Part shown: piece by piece, positions 8,930 to 15,326 of the stretch
Layout of the letters: each line of letters begins with the position of its first letter
How positions within the stretch are numbered: the stretch's first letter is position 1
Assembly: GCA_002493305.1 (NCBI GenBank)
Contig: DKYJ01000030.1
Coordinates: 6,730 to 39,419, forward strand
Length of the DNA: 32,690 nt
From: Clostridiales bacterium UBA7103
GTDB taxonomy: Bacteria; Bacillota; Clostridia; Oscillospirales; Oscillospiraceae
Direction: 5' to 3'
Translations under genes and position numbers: made by a program
The notes under the pieces: generated by a model
The model's input: the letters and a program-made list of their open reading frames with translations, nothing else
Told to the model about the DNA's origin: nothing
Database searches by the model: none

Positions 8930-9258
8930 GTGGTTTCCTCCTTATGATGTTCCTTTTGGGATACGAAACGAGCGCCCAGTCTCCCGGTTCGGCAGGAGGC
9001 TAAGCGCTCGTTTTTATAGTTGTTCAGTTCCATAGAGAGCTGCCACGCCAGCTCAAATCCGGAGATGAAACTGTCGATGGAAGTGTCTTCGACAATGCGG
9101 TCCTTAGCATCAATGATCTGGAGCACCAGTCGGCGTTCGGGTTTCTCCAGCACTTCAATCAAAGCCTTGTGGCACTCCTCTATTTCTTGCCGGGGTGCCG
9201 AAAGCTCCGGCGGAGTGTAGAAGCAGTCATATAGTTCTTTGATCAGCTTGTATTTCAT
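8926..9258 (-). CDS. small helical protein, DUF6809-like
   Basis: A 110-residue protein, from the ATG at 9258, chosen because AAGGAGG precedes it at normal spacing; a longer frame would start at 9282. It is paralogous to the 93-aa protein encoded next, but has an extra basic C-terminal tail (RTGRLGARFVSQKEHHKEE). The body is charged and helix-rich, with no membrane segment or catalytic motif. It starts 54 nt after the active-type integrase and overlaps its downstream neighbour by 4 nt. The function is unknown. The consistent linkage to a recombinase pair suggests a recombination accessory or regulator, which is inference. Confidence 0.75.
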   Translation of the reverse strand: MKYKLIKELYDCFYTPPELSAPRQEIEECHKALIEVLEKPERRLVLQIIDAKDRIVEDTSIDSFISGFELAWQLSMELNNYKNERLASCRTGRLGARFVSQKEHHKEETT

Positions 9259-9312
9259 GGGCTTCGCCTCCTTGTGACACAAACATATACCACACCTTTT
9301 GCGGAATAGCTA

Positions 9313-10281
9313 TCAGAACTTCAGAAGATTATCCAGAATATTTGCCGCCTGCTGCAGCTCGTCCTGAGTGGCCTCGTTTGGCATATCCTCATCCTTTTGT
9401 GCCTTGTGGGGCAGATAGGGTTCATAGTTCTGCCGGGTGATCGTTGGCCGGTAGTGTCCCAACATCTGCGCCAACTCCTTGGCATCCGTGCCATTCTTCA
9501 GCGCAAGGATTGCACAGGTGTGACGGAGATCCACATACCGGATATGGTCGATGCCCGCTTCCTGAATGATCTCGTTATGCATCCGGCGCACCATCTGCGG
9601 CGAGTAAGGTTTCAGCGTGGCCGGGTGCATAAACATGAGCGGGCTGCTGGGGTGCTTGCTGTGTTCCATGAGCAGGAGGTCAACTACCTCTGGCGTCAGG
9701 GTTATTGTTCTCGTTTTTCCGCCATACTCCACCAGCTCCCGCCGTTCCACGGCGCGTTTTTCTGCGATGGTCAGCGTCCGTTCTCTCACATTCAGATCAC
9801 TCCATTTTAGGGCGATAAGCTCTCCCTGACGCAAACCCGCCGCCAGTGCCAGCATGAACATGGGAAGATAGCCTAACCGCTCCGCTGCATCCAGATAGTC
9901 CTCCATCTCCAGCGGCGTCAGCACATTGGCTTTGACTTTCTTGGGCTTGGAGTAGTGGAACGCCCTGGCGGGATTGTTTGTCATCAGGTCGTCCCTTACA
10001 GCTTGGTCCAGGCACTGCTGAAGCAGGCGGTGGATGTGCCGCATGGTATCTTCGTTCAGCCGTGGGTAGTCAGGACTTTCCGGTCTATGATTGCCGAAGT
10101 TCTTCCGTTCTTTCAGAAATGCTCCGACTATTTCCGATGTCAACTTAGAGAGTAGCATATCTCCCAAGCCGGGGAGGATGTGGTTTTTGAAAATGTAGCC
10201 GTGTGCCGCATAGGTAGTTGGGCGGCTCTGGTGCTTGTCATAGGCTTCCTGCCAGAATAAGATGTATTCCCGGAGCGTCAT
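9313..10281 (-). CDS. tyrosine recombinase (phage-type integrase) of the island
   Basis: A 322-residue site-specific recombinase that presumably integrates and excises the island at the tRNA-Pro site about 1 kb away. The N-terminal SAM-like core-binding domain covers about 1-110 and the catalytic domain about 120-292. Visible catalytic residues are R151 in GLRQGE, K189, R253 in DLRHT, H276 in LGH and the nucleophile Y286. The first His of the usual HxxR box is Val (V250), a known variable position but worth noting. The ATG at 10281 has GGAGGTG upstream and overlaps the stop of the truncated recombinase gene (ATGA, 10281-10278), so the two are translationally coupled. Confidence 0.92.
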   Translation of the reverse strand: MTLREYILFWQEAYDKHQSRPTTYAAHGYIFKNHILPGLGDMLLSKLTSEIVGAFLKERKNFGNHRPESPDYPRLNEDTMRHIHRLLQQCLDQAVRDDLMTNNPARAFHYSKPKKVKANVLTPLEMEDYLDAAERLGYLPMFMLALAAGLRQGELIALKWSDLNVRERTLTIAEKRAVERRELVEYGGKTRTITLTPEVVDLLLMEHSKHPSSPLMFMHPATLKPYSPQMVRRMHNEIIQEAGIDHIRYVDLRHTCAILALKNGTDAKELAQMLGHYRPTITRQNYEPYLPHKAQKDEDMPNEATQDELQQAANILDNLLKF

Positions 10282-10991
10282 ATTCTCACCTCCATGCACT
10301 GCCGCTGCAAGTCTCGGAAGGACACCCAGGGGAGTTTCGCCCGATTGAGGATCTTCTTGTGCAGGTAGTAGAACTCGTGGAGCTTGTAGGTTGTTCCAGT
10401 CTTAGGGTTGCAGAACACATAGGACGAGTCGGCTTCCGGTATCTGTTCCAGCAGATGTGTCGTCCTGTCATTGAGTGTCAGCAGGCGTTGCCCCTTGAGG
10501 ATGTACCGGCAGCGGATATGAAAATCGGCCCACGACAAGGTGATCAATTCACATTGCCGCAGGCCGCTTGATAGTCCTGTATAGATGATGGGAAGTACGC
10601 CGATCTGCTCCGCTGTGTTGAGGTAACGCTGAATTTGTCCCAGACGCAGTGGGACGGATTTGTATTCCTCCGCCTGCGGCTCCGGGCAAAGCCGCACCGG
10701 GTTGTAAGGGATAAGTTGATCCCGCGCCGCTTCGTCCAGACACCGCCGCAGAAGCAGATGGACGCACCAGACGCTTCTGGCACTGAGTCCCTGACTCAGT
10801 AGCTCGTTGTAGAAGTCGGTGACCGTCTGCTCTGTCAGTCCTTCCAACTCAACGCTTCCGATACTTGGGCAGATGTGGCTGTAGATCAGATTGCGGTACC
10901 CGCCCTCAGTGTTGCCGTTCCATTTGCTTCGGTTGCTGATAAACCACTGGTCGCACCAACTCCCGACTGTGAGGTTGTTTCCTTTCTGCAT
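10278..10991 (-). CDS. truncated tyrosine recombinase homologue lacking catalytic residues
   Basis: A 237-residue paralogue of the neighbouring integrase. The core-binding domain (about 5-100) and first half of the catalytic domain are recognisable, with R145 in GLRQCE. The second catalytic Arg is replaced (RDLQ at 226-229, where the active copy has VDLR), and the protein stops a few residues later, so the LGH motif and nucleophilic Tyr are absent. It therefore cannot cut DNA by the normal mechanism. The frame is clean, the Shine-Dalgarno AAGGAGG is strong, and its stop overlaps the start of the active-type integrase, which argues for a maintained gene rather than decay. A DNA-binding helper or directionality role is possible. 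Confidence 0.85.
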   Translation of the reverse strand: MQKGNNLTVGSWCDQWFISNRSKWNGNTEGGYRNLIYSHICPSIGSVELEGLTEQTVTDFYNELLSQGLSARSVWCVHLLLRRCLDEAARDQLIPYNPVRLCPEPQAEEYKSVPLRLGQIQRYLNTAEQIGVLPIIYTGLSSGLRQCELITLSWADFHIRCRYILKGQRLLTLNDRTTHLLEQIPEADSSYVFCNPKTGTTYKLHEFYYLHKKILNRAKLPWVSFRDLQRQCMEVRI

Positions 10992-11309
10992 ATCATCGCC
11001 TCCTTTTTGGCAAACGAACAATATCACAGAAAGCAGGAAATAGCTACCGTTAAATTCCTACTTGCTTAACTTTTTGCTCGATGTTATTCTTTGTTTATGT
11101 GGCGCATCTTCTGCGCTGCGCACTGCACGATACTGAGCGGCACTCTGGACGGAACATCTTTTAATATACAGAATTCAATCCCACACAAATCCCAAAAGAC
11201 GAGAGTAACACCTGAAACAAACAGGGCAAAAGAGTTTCAGAGAGGAATCGCAGGAGCGCCGGAAAGCGCCAAAGAGGGGGCAAGAGTCCTGTCTGAAGGT
11301 TCAGACATA
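10992..11309. other. gene-free island end between recombinase genes and attachment site
   Basis: No convincing coding frame is seen. This stretch should contain the recombinase promoter (minus strand; I could not identify a clean -35/-10 pair) and recombinase arm-binding sites. Short dyads are present, including GCGCC-GGAAA-GCGCC-type repeats near 11255 and the perfect GTCTGAA-GG-TTCAGAC at 11291-11306. Confidence 0.6.
11291..11306. repeat. perfect 7-bp inverted repeat beside the tRNA-Pro fragment
   Basis: GTCTGAA-GG-TTCAGAC lies 3 nt from the start of the tRNA fragment. Its position suggests a protein-binding site in the island end, such as a recombinase or accessory-factor site. Function is inferred from location only. 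Confidence 0.55.
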
Positions 11310-11356
11310 GGTTTGGGACCATCAGGTCGGGGGTTCAAGTCCCTCTACTCGGACCA
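11310..11356 (+). other. attachment site: 3' fragment of tRNA-Pro(TGG)
   Basis: The sequence from GGTTTGGGACC at 11310 to the encoded CCA at 11354-11356 matches the 3' 47 nt of a bacterial tRNA-Pro(TGG): anticodon loop TTTGGGA, variable loop, T arm GGGGG-TTCAAGT-CCCTC, acceptor strand TACTCGG, discriminator A, CCA. The acceptor partner CCGAGTA and the D arm are absent upstream, and the 5' half of the anticodon stem does not pair (ATAGG against CCATC), so the tRNA is not complete. This is the expected att core left behind by an element integrated into a tRNA gene. Confidence 0.85.
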
Positions 11357-11395
11357 GAAGCCCTCTGAAATCATCGATTTCAGAGGGCTTCTTTG
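11357..11395 (+). terminator. tRNA-Pro terminator
   Basis: Two perfect 16-nt arms (11357-11372 and 11376-11391) around the loop ATC, followed by TTTGTCTT. It directly follows the tRNA CCA end and is the original transcription terminator of the tRNA-Pro gene, now separated from the rest of that gene by the island. Confidence 0.9.
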
Positions 11396-11397
11396 TC

Positions 11398-11426
11398 TTG
11401 CACAGGTCGGAGAAATTTGATAAACT
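11398..11426 (+). promoter_or_regulatory. predicted sigA promoter of the deformylase-like operon
   Basis: -35 TTGCAC (11398-11403), 17-nt spacer, -10 TAAACT (11421-11426), 36 nt before the start codon at 11463. It lies immediately after the tRNA terminator. Confidence 0.55.
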
Positions 11427-11462
11427 ACGCTCAAGAAGAAAAGCGTTTTCAGGAGGGGCTCT

Positions 11463-11873
11463 ATGGTTCGTGAAATTTGCAGAGACGAGGCGTTTCTCGC
11501 GCAAAAAGCTGAGCCAGCCACGGCTGATGACCTCTGTGTGGCGCGGGATCTGCTGGACACGCTCATATCCCACAAGGACGGCTGCGTGGGTATGGCGGCA
11601 AACATGATCGGTGTGAACAAGCGCATTATCGCCTTTGACAACGGGGGCGAATACATGCTCATGTTTAATCCAGTCATCGTTAAGCAGTCCGGGCAATACG
11701 AAGCAGAGGAGGGCTGCCTGTCCCTCACCGGAACGCGAAAAACGAAGCGTTTTAAAACCATCAAGGTGCAGTGGCAGAATGAGAAATTTCAGACCCGGCT
11801 CAAGACCTTCACCAGCTGGGCGGCGGAGATCATTCAGCATGAGCTTGACCACTGCGAGGGGGTGTTGATCTGA
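11463..11873 (+). CDS. peptide-deformylase-like protein with altered motif 1
   Basis: A 136-residue metalloenzyme of the peptide deformylase family, which removes N-formyl groups from nascent proteins. Motif 2 EGCLS (83-87, metal-binding Cys) and motif 3 QHELDH (125-130, two metal His and the catalytic Glu) are intact. Motif 1, normally GxGLAAPQ, reads GMAANM (43-48), so the conserved Gln that stabilises the transition state is Met. The protein is also shorter than housekeeping deformylases. I recall similar proteins from gut Clostridia beside a canonical def. It may therefore be a specialised or weak deformylase. AGGAGGGG precedes the ATG; the next gene starts 1 nt after its stop. Confidence 0.85.
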   Translation: MVREICRDEAFLAQKAEPATADDLCVARDLLDTLISHKDGCVGMAANMIGVNKRIIAFDNGGEYMLMFNPVIVKQSGQYEAEEGCLSLTGTRKTKRFKTIKVQWQNEKFQTRLKTFTSWAAEIIQHELDHCEGVLI

Positions 11874-11874
11874 C

Positions 11875-12351
11875 ATGGACTTCGATACCTGTATCGCCCG
11901 TCTGACTGGGAAAGATGCCAGTGACGCATACGCCTTTGCACGGCAAATCATGGAGGAAAGCAGCGCGTCAGACATCTGGTACCCCTGTTTCGACCGCTTT
12001 GCCAAACTTTTGAATCACAAAAACTCTCTGGTACGCAATCGGGCCCTTTCTATTCTCGCAGCCAATGCCCGCTGGGACGAGTCCGGAAAGCTTGACGCAC
12101 TGCTGGACGAATTTCTATCCCATTTGACCGACCCCAAGCCCATTACGGCCCGTCAATGCGCGGCGGCGCTCCCGGAGATCGCGGCGGCTAAGCCCGAGCT
12201 TATCCCACGCATCCGAGCTGCGTTGGAGCAGGCCGACCTGACCGGATATCCGGACAGCATGCAGCCGCTGATACTTAAAGACATCGTAACAGCGCTGAAA
12301 AAAATAAGCGAATCGGAACATCAGAGAGGCCCGTGTATCGGAAAAGTGTAA
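11875..12351 (+). CDS. HEAT-repeat-like helical protein
   Basis: A 158-residue soluble, helix-rich protein. The pattern of paired helices (about 40-60 LLNHKNSLVRNRALSILAAN, 85-110 HLTDPKPITARQCAAALPEI) resembles HEAT/ARM repeats; homologues in Clostridia are often labelled SufBD protein without evidence. No enzyme motif is visible. It begins 1 nt after the deformylase-like gene, so the two are cotranscribed and may act together, for example as a scaffold. The function is unknown. Confidence 0.75.
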   Translation: MDFDTCIARLTGKDASDAYAFARQIMEESSASDIWYPCFDRFAKLLNHKNSLVRNRALSILAANARWDESGKLDALLDEFLSHLTDPKPITARQCAAALPEIAAAKPELIPRIRAALEQADLTGYPDSMQPLILKDIVTALKKISESEHQRGPCIGKV

Positions 12352-12359
12352 AATTTCTC

Positions 12360-12390
12360 TTGACTCTCACGCTGCGTCATAGCGTACACT
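12360..12390 (+). promoter_or_regulatory. MerR-type promoter with 19-bp spacer and operator dyad
   Basis: -35 TTGACT (12360-12365) and -10 TACACT (12385-12390) are separated by 19 bp, too long for normal sigA use but diagnostic of MerR-family activation by DNA untwisting. The spacer contains the dyad ACGCT...AGCGT (arms 7 nt apart). It drives the merR/tipA-like gene itself, implying autoregulation. Confidence 0.8.
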
Positions 12391-12414
12391 TATCTCACAC
12401 GGGGAGGGTTGAAT

Positions 12415-13131
12415 ATGCGAACCATTCACGAAGTCAGCAAACTGGCGGGTGTCAGCGTCCGGACGCTGCACCATTACGATGCCATTGGACTGCTGCCGCC
12501 CACGAAGCTCACAGAAGCGGGCTACCGGCTATATGACGATACAGCGCTGGCGCGGCTGCAATCCATTCTGCTGTTTCGTGAGTTGGAATTTCCTCTGCGA
12601 ACGATCCGCCGGATTCTGGATGACCCGAGCTTTGATCAAGATGCTGCGCTGGCTGACCAAATAAAACTGTTAGAACTGCGGCAGGAACAGTTGGGACGTC
12701 TTATCTCTCTCGCCTGTGAGACTTTGAAAACAGGAGCGATGCCTATGAAATTTGACGCATTTGACAAGACCGAATTGGAGCAGTACGCCGACGAAGTCAA
12801 GAAAAAGTGGGGCGGCTCCGCCGCCTATCAGGAGCATGCTCAGCGTGAAAGTGACGGCAACACCGGCTGTCCCGCCGGTCTTATGTCGCAGTTCGCTGAG
12901 CTGGGTAAGCTGAAGCTGCTCAACCCTGCCGCACCCGAAGTGCAAGCTGGCGTTCGGGATTTACAAAAGTTTATCACTGACCGATTTTACACCTGCACAC
13001 CCGAAATTCTGGCAGGCTTGGGTGAGATGTACACCGCTGATGACCGCTTCCGACGGAATATTGACGCAGCAGGTGGTAAGGGCACGGCGGAGTTCGTGCG
13101 GCAGGCGATCAATGCGTATTGCGAAAAATAG
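12415..13131 (+). CDS. MerR-family regulator with TipAS ligand-binding domain
   Basis: A 238-residue transcription activator. The N-terminal winged HTH (about 1-70: TIHEVSKLAGVSVRTLHHYD, then GYRLYDD) is a classical MerR domain, followed by a dimerisation coiled coil (about 75-110) and a C-terminal TipAS-like antibiotic-binding domain (about 125-236: E-x2-YA, KKKWGG, RFYTCTPEILAGLGEMYTAD). TipA proteins sense thiopeptides and other drugs and activate their own promoter. The ATG at 12415 has GGGGAGGG upstream; an in-frame TTG at 12409 lies too close to it. No resistance gene follows; the next genes are on the opposite strand behind a terminator, so remote targets are likely. Confidence 0.9.
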   Translation: MRTIHEVSKLAGVSVRTLHHYDAIGLLPPTKLTEAGYRLYDDTALARLQSILLFRELEFPLRTIRRILDDPSFDQDAALADQIKLLELRQEQLGRLISLACETLKTGAMPMKFDAFDKTELEQYADEVKKKWGGSAAYQEHAQRESDGNTGCPAGLMSQFAELGKLKLLNPAAPEVQAGVRDLQKFITDRFYTCTPEILAGLGEMYTADDRFRRNIDAAGGKGTAEFVRQAINAYCEK

Positions 13132-13164
13132 CTTTTCCATGTTTATCACAGCATAAAACGATTT

Positions 13165-13209
13165 AAAATATCAGGCTGCACCTGTTTTTCAGGTGCAGCC
13201 TGATATTTT
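13165..13209. terminator. bidirectional rho-independent terminator
   Basis: Perfect 20-nt arms at 13165-13184 and 13190-13209 enclose a T5 loop. A-rich and T-rich flanks allow termination of the MerR gene (plus) and of the ArsC-like operon (minus). Confidence 0.92.
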
Positions 13210-13226
13210 TTACATTAACTGCTGTA

Positions 13227-13382
13227 TCAGTTCTTTCGATTCTTAAATTCTGCAAAGTACGCATCCATCTCGGCCTGCGCTTCTTCCCCGGTCATGTCAA
13301 AATGCGCCATGAGCAAATGCAAAACCGTTTCGATAGTACAGTCCTGTGAGAACTTGTCCCGTATCAGCTCCATCGGATCCAT
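13227..13382 (-). CDS. 51-aa acidic small protein in the ArsC-like operon
   Basis: A short frame, MDPMELIRDKFSQD...FKNRKN, begins at 13382 with AGAGGGG 6 nt upstream and ends with TGA at 13227. It starts 16 nt after the stop of the ArsC/Spx-like gene and ends just before the shared terminator, which fits a real cotranscribed gene. The composition is acidic and helix-forming, with one Cys and no membrane segment. I do not recognise a family. Confidence 0.65.
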   Translation of the reverse strand: MDPMELIRDKFSQDCTIETVLHLLMAHFDMTGEEAQAEMDAYFAEFKNRKN

Positions 13383-13398
13383 AGAAAACCCCTCTTTA

Positions 13399-13749
13399 TT
13401 ATTTCAGTCTGCCCTTCCATTCGGCCTCTTTGAAGCCCACAAGGACAAAATCATCACCGATCAGAAGCGGGCGCTTTACCAGCATTCCGTCCGCGGCGAG
13501 CAGGCGAAGCATCTCGTCCTCGCTCATGTCGGGCAGCTTGTCCTTCAGCTCCATTGACTTATACAACAGACCGCTGGTGTTGAAAAATTTCTTCAGCGGC
13601 AGTCCGCTGCGCTGGTGCCACGCCGCCAGCTCATCGTAACTGGGATTTTCCACTTTAATGTCCCGGAACTGATATGCAATGTTGTTTTCGTCCAGCCATT
13701 TTCCCGCCTTCCGGCAGGTGGTGCATTTGGGATAACAAACAAAGGTCAT
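13399..13749 (-). CDS. ArsC/Spx-family thioredoxin-fold reductase
   Basis: A 116-residue protein of the ArsC/Spx superfamily (YffB/MgsR-like). A CTTC redox motif follows the first strand (VCYPKCTTCRKA), and the family features FRDIKVENPS and KRPLLIGDD are visible. True arsenate reductases and Spx regulators share this fold. No ars genes are nearby and the RNA-polymerase-contact features of Spx are not obvious, so a general thiol-redox role is most likely. Its operon contains the 51-aa gene downstream and a clear sigA promoter upstream. Confidence 0.88.
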   Translation of the reverse strand: MTFVCYPKCTTCRKAGKWLDENNIAYQFRDIKVENPSYDELAAWHQRSGLPLKKFFNTSGLLYKSMELKDKLPDMSEDEMLRLLAADGMLVKRPLLIGDDFVLVGFKEAEWKGRLK

Positions 13750-13809
13750 GCCTCGCTCACACTCCTAACTGTGTATATCAGCGGCTGTATTCATTTGGTT
13801 ACTGTTTTT

Positions 13810-13838
13810 ATATTAGCAGATACAGACTGAAATGGCAA
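13810..13838 (-). promoter_or_regulatory. predicted sigA promoter of the ArsC-like operon
   Basis: Minus strand: -35 TTGCCA (13838-13833), 17-nt spacer, -10 TAATAT (13815-13810). It lies about 60 nt before the start codon; TAGGAGTG serves as the ribosome binding site. Confidence 0.65.
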
Positions 13839-13861
13839 GAGAACCAACGCGCTTTTGTAGC

Positions 13862-14362
13862 TCAATCGGTTGTGAAGGCCACAGTGACGCTGCCGTCTCC
13901 GAGAGCGGCGGCGAGACCGTCAGGATCGTCTATCTTTCCAATAGGGGTGTAGCTGTATTCGCTTATAAAATCATCATAAAAGAGCACCACGCAGACTGAT
14001 CCGTACAGTATCAGATCTCCGGTATTTATTCTCTCTGGACGGCTGGCCGCCGCGCTAAGGCTCCCGTCAAGATATACATACTTCTCGTTGCCGTTTAACT
14101 CGCTCATTTAGAGCGTCATGGGCAGCAATCGGGCAAACTCATGGGCCGCGTCCGTATCCGCAAGCGTGCCGGAGAAGCTTTGCTCACCAATTGAAAGAAG
14201 GATTTTGTTTTCCCCATCTTTTGCTGTTGTCTGAGGAAGCGACGATCCGGTAGCTTCCGGCGACTCAGCAGCTTGTACAGGTGCAGCAGGCAGCTGCGAA
14301 GCGCATGCCGAGAGCATAAGCGGCACGGCAAACGCCGCGAGCAGCAATAAGCAGCGCTTCAT
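13862..14362 (-). pseudogene. cyclophilin-like-fold lipoprotein gene split by an in-frame TAA
   Basis: Two adjacent frames in the same register encode consecutive halves of one cyclophilin-like domain protein. The first (14362-14108, 84 aa) has a lipoprotein signal peptide (MKRCLLLLAAF, then lipobox LSAC) and the domain start ending FARLLPMTL. The stop TAA at 14110-14108 is followed at once by ATG and MSELNGNEKYVYLDGSL to the domain end (14107-13862, 81 aa). In relatives I recall, one continuous protein reads through LLP-x-TL-x-MSELNGNEKY. A GAA-to-TAA change would explain it. A fresh nonsense mutation, reinitiation at TAAATG or a sequencing error are all possible. The gene's ATG overlaps the hydrolase stop by 1 nt (TAATG). 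Confidence 0.8.
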
Positions 14363-15309
14363 TATCTCAGATTCTCCCCGAAGAAGCCAGCCAGCCGCTC
14401 AAACGGAATAATGTCCTTGCGGTCATACAGGTCTGTGTGCACTGCGCCGGGAATAATGAGCAGCTGTTTGTTATCTCCCTTGAGCAGCTTGAAGGCATCC
14501 TCGCTGAAGTAGCGGGAATGAGCCTTTTCGCCATGGATAATAAGCACGGGAGTACGTATTTCGTCGGCGTAGGCCAGCAGCTTCGCGTTGAGGAAGGAGA
14601 GTGTGGAGGTCGCGTTCCAGCCGCCGTTAGAGTTTAAGGAACGCTCATGATAACCCCGGGCCGTCTTATAATAATCATAGTAGTCCTTCACGAAAAACGG
14701 CGCATCCTCAGGCAGTGGGTCAACAACTCCCCCGGCCAGAGCATATCCGCCGGACTTATAGTCCTCGGTGCGCTGTTTATTCAATGCAAGACGCAGCTCA
14801 TGACGAGCCTCCTCGCTGTCGGCTGAGTCAAAATATCCTCTGGCGTTTACGCGCGTCATATCGTACATCGTGGAAGCGACAGTGGCCTTAATGCGCGTGT
14901 CGATGGCGGCGGCGTTCAGAGCCATGCCGCCCCAGCCGCAGATACCGATGATCCCGATGCGCTCAGGGTCGACAAATTCCTGCACGGACAGGAAATCCAC
15001 CGCCGCGGAAAAGTCCTCGGTGTTGATGTCAGGTGATGCCACATACCGGGGTGTCCCGCCGCTCTCGCCGGTAAAAGAGGGATCAAATGCCAGCGTCACG
15101 AAGCCTTTGGCCGCCATCTCCTGTGCATAAAGTCCGGAAGCCTGCTCCTTGACCGCGCCAAAGGGCCCACACACTGCAATGGCCGCCATTTTTCCCGCGC
15201 GCAGTGAAGGCAGATACAGGTGTCCTGCCAGTTCAATGCCGAAGCGGTTGCGGAAACTGACCTGCCGCATCTTTATATCGCGGTAAATTTCAAATGTTCT
15301 GGTATCCAT
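14362..15309 (-). CDS. alpha/beta hydrolase with Cys at the nucleophile elbow
   Basis: A 315-residue alpha/beta-hydrolase-fold enzyme without a signal peptide, so cytoplasmic. The N-terminal strands (FRNRFGIELAGHLYLP) match the COG1073/dienelactone hydrolase-like group. The nucleophile elbow reads GICGWGG, placing Cys where esterases have Ser, as in dienelactone hydrolases. The acid is probably in IIHGEKAHSRYF and the base His in PGAVHTDLYD. The substrate cannot be predicted. The gene is 17 nt from the flavin reductase gene and coupled to the split lipoprotein gene, forming one minus-strand operon. Confidence 0.88.
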   Translation of the reverse strand: MDTRTFEIYRDIKMRQVSFRNRFGIELAGHLYLPSLRAGKMAAIAVCGPFGAVKEQASGLYAQEMAAKGFVTLAFDPSFTGESGGTPRYVASPDINTEDFSAAVDFLSVQEFVDPERIGIIGICGWGGMALNAAAIDTRIKATVASTMYDMTRVNARGYFDSADSEEARHELRLALNKQRTEDYKSGGYALAGGVVDPLPEDAPFFVKDYYDYYKTARGYHERSLNSNGGWNATSTLSFLNAKLLAYADEIRTPVLIIHGEKAHSRYFSEDAFKLLKGDNKQLLIIPGAVHTDLYDRKDIIPFERLAGFFGENLR

Positions 15310-15326
15310 ATAAGGCTCCTCCGTTT

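Larger units (their letters stand above)
1..11356. mobile_element. right-hand part of a tRNA-Pro-integrated genomic island carrying defence genes
   Basis: Everything left of the tRNA-Pro fragment at 11310-11356 is inferred to be one integrated island whose left end is outside the window. All genes are on the minus strand, the two tyrosine recombinase genes lie next to the right edge, and a tRNA 3' fragment without its 5' half marks the edge. Integration into a tRNA 3' end normally rebuilds the full tRNA at one border and leaves a 3' copy at the other, so the intact tRNA-Pro is expected to the left. Cargo is a type I restriction system, a GmrSD-like protein and an AlbA_2 protein. No conjugation or replication genes are visible here, so whether it is an ICE, an IME or a plain island cannot be told. 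Confidence 0.7.

Noticed and set aside
11322..12005. 227-aa minus-strand frame ending RVEGLEPPT
   Set aside because: It is antisense to the tRNA-Pro fragment, its terminator and the deformylase-like operon; the ending is the well-known artefact of reading a tRNA T arm in reverse.
13399..13749. Arsenate resistance gene
   Set aside because: The fold matches ArsC, but there are no arsR, arsB or acr genes nearby, so only the family name is supported.
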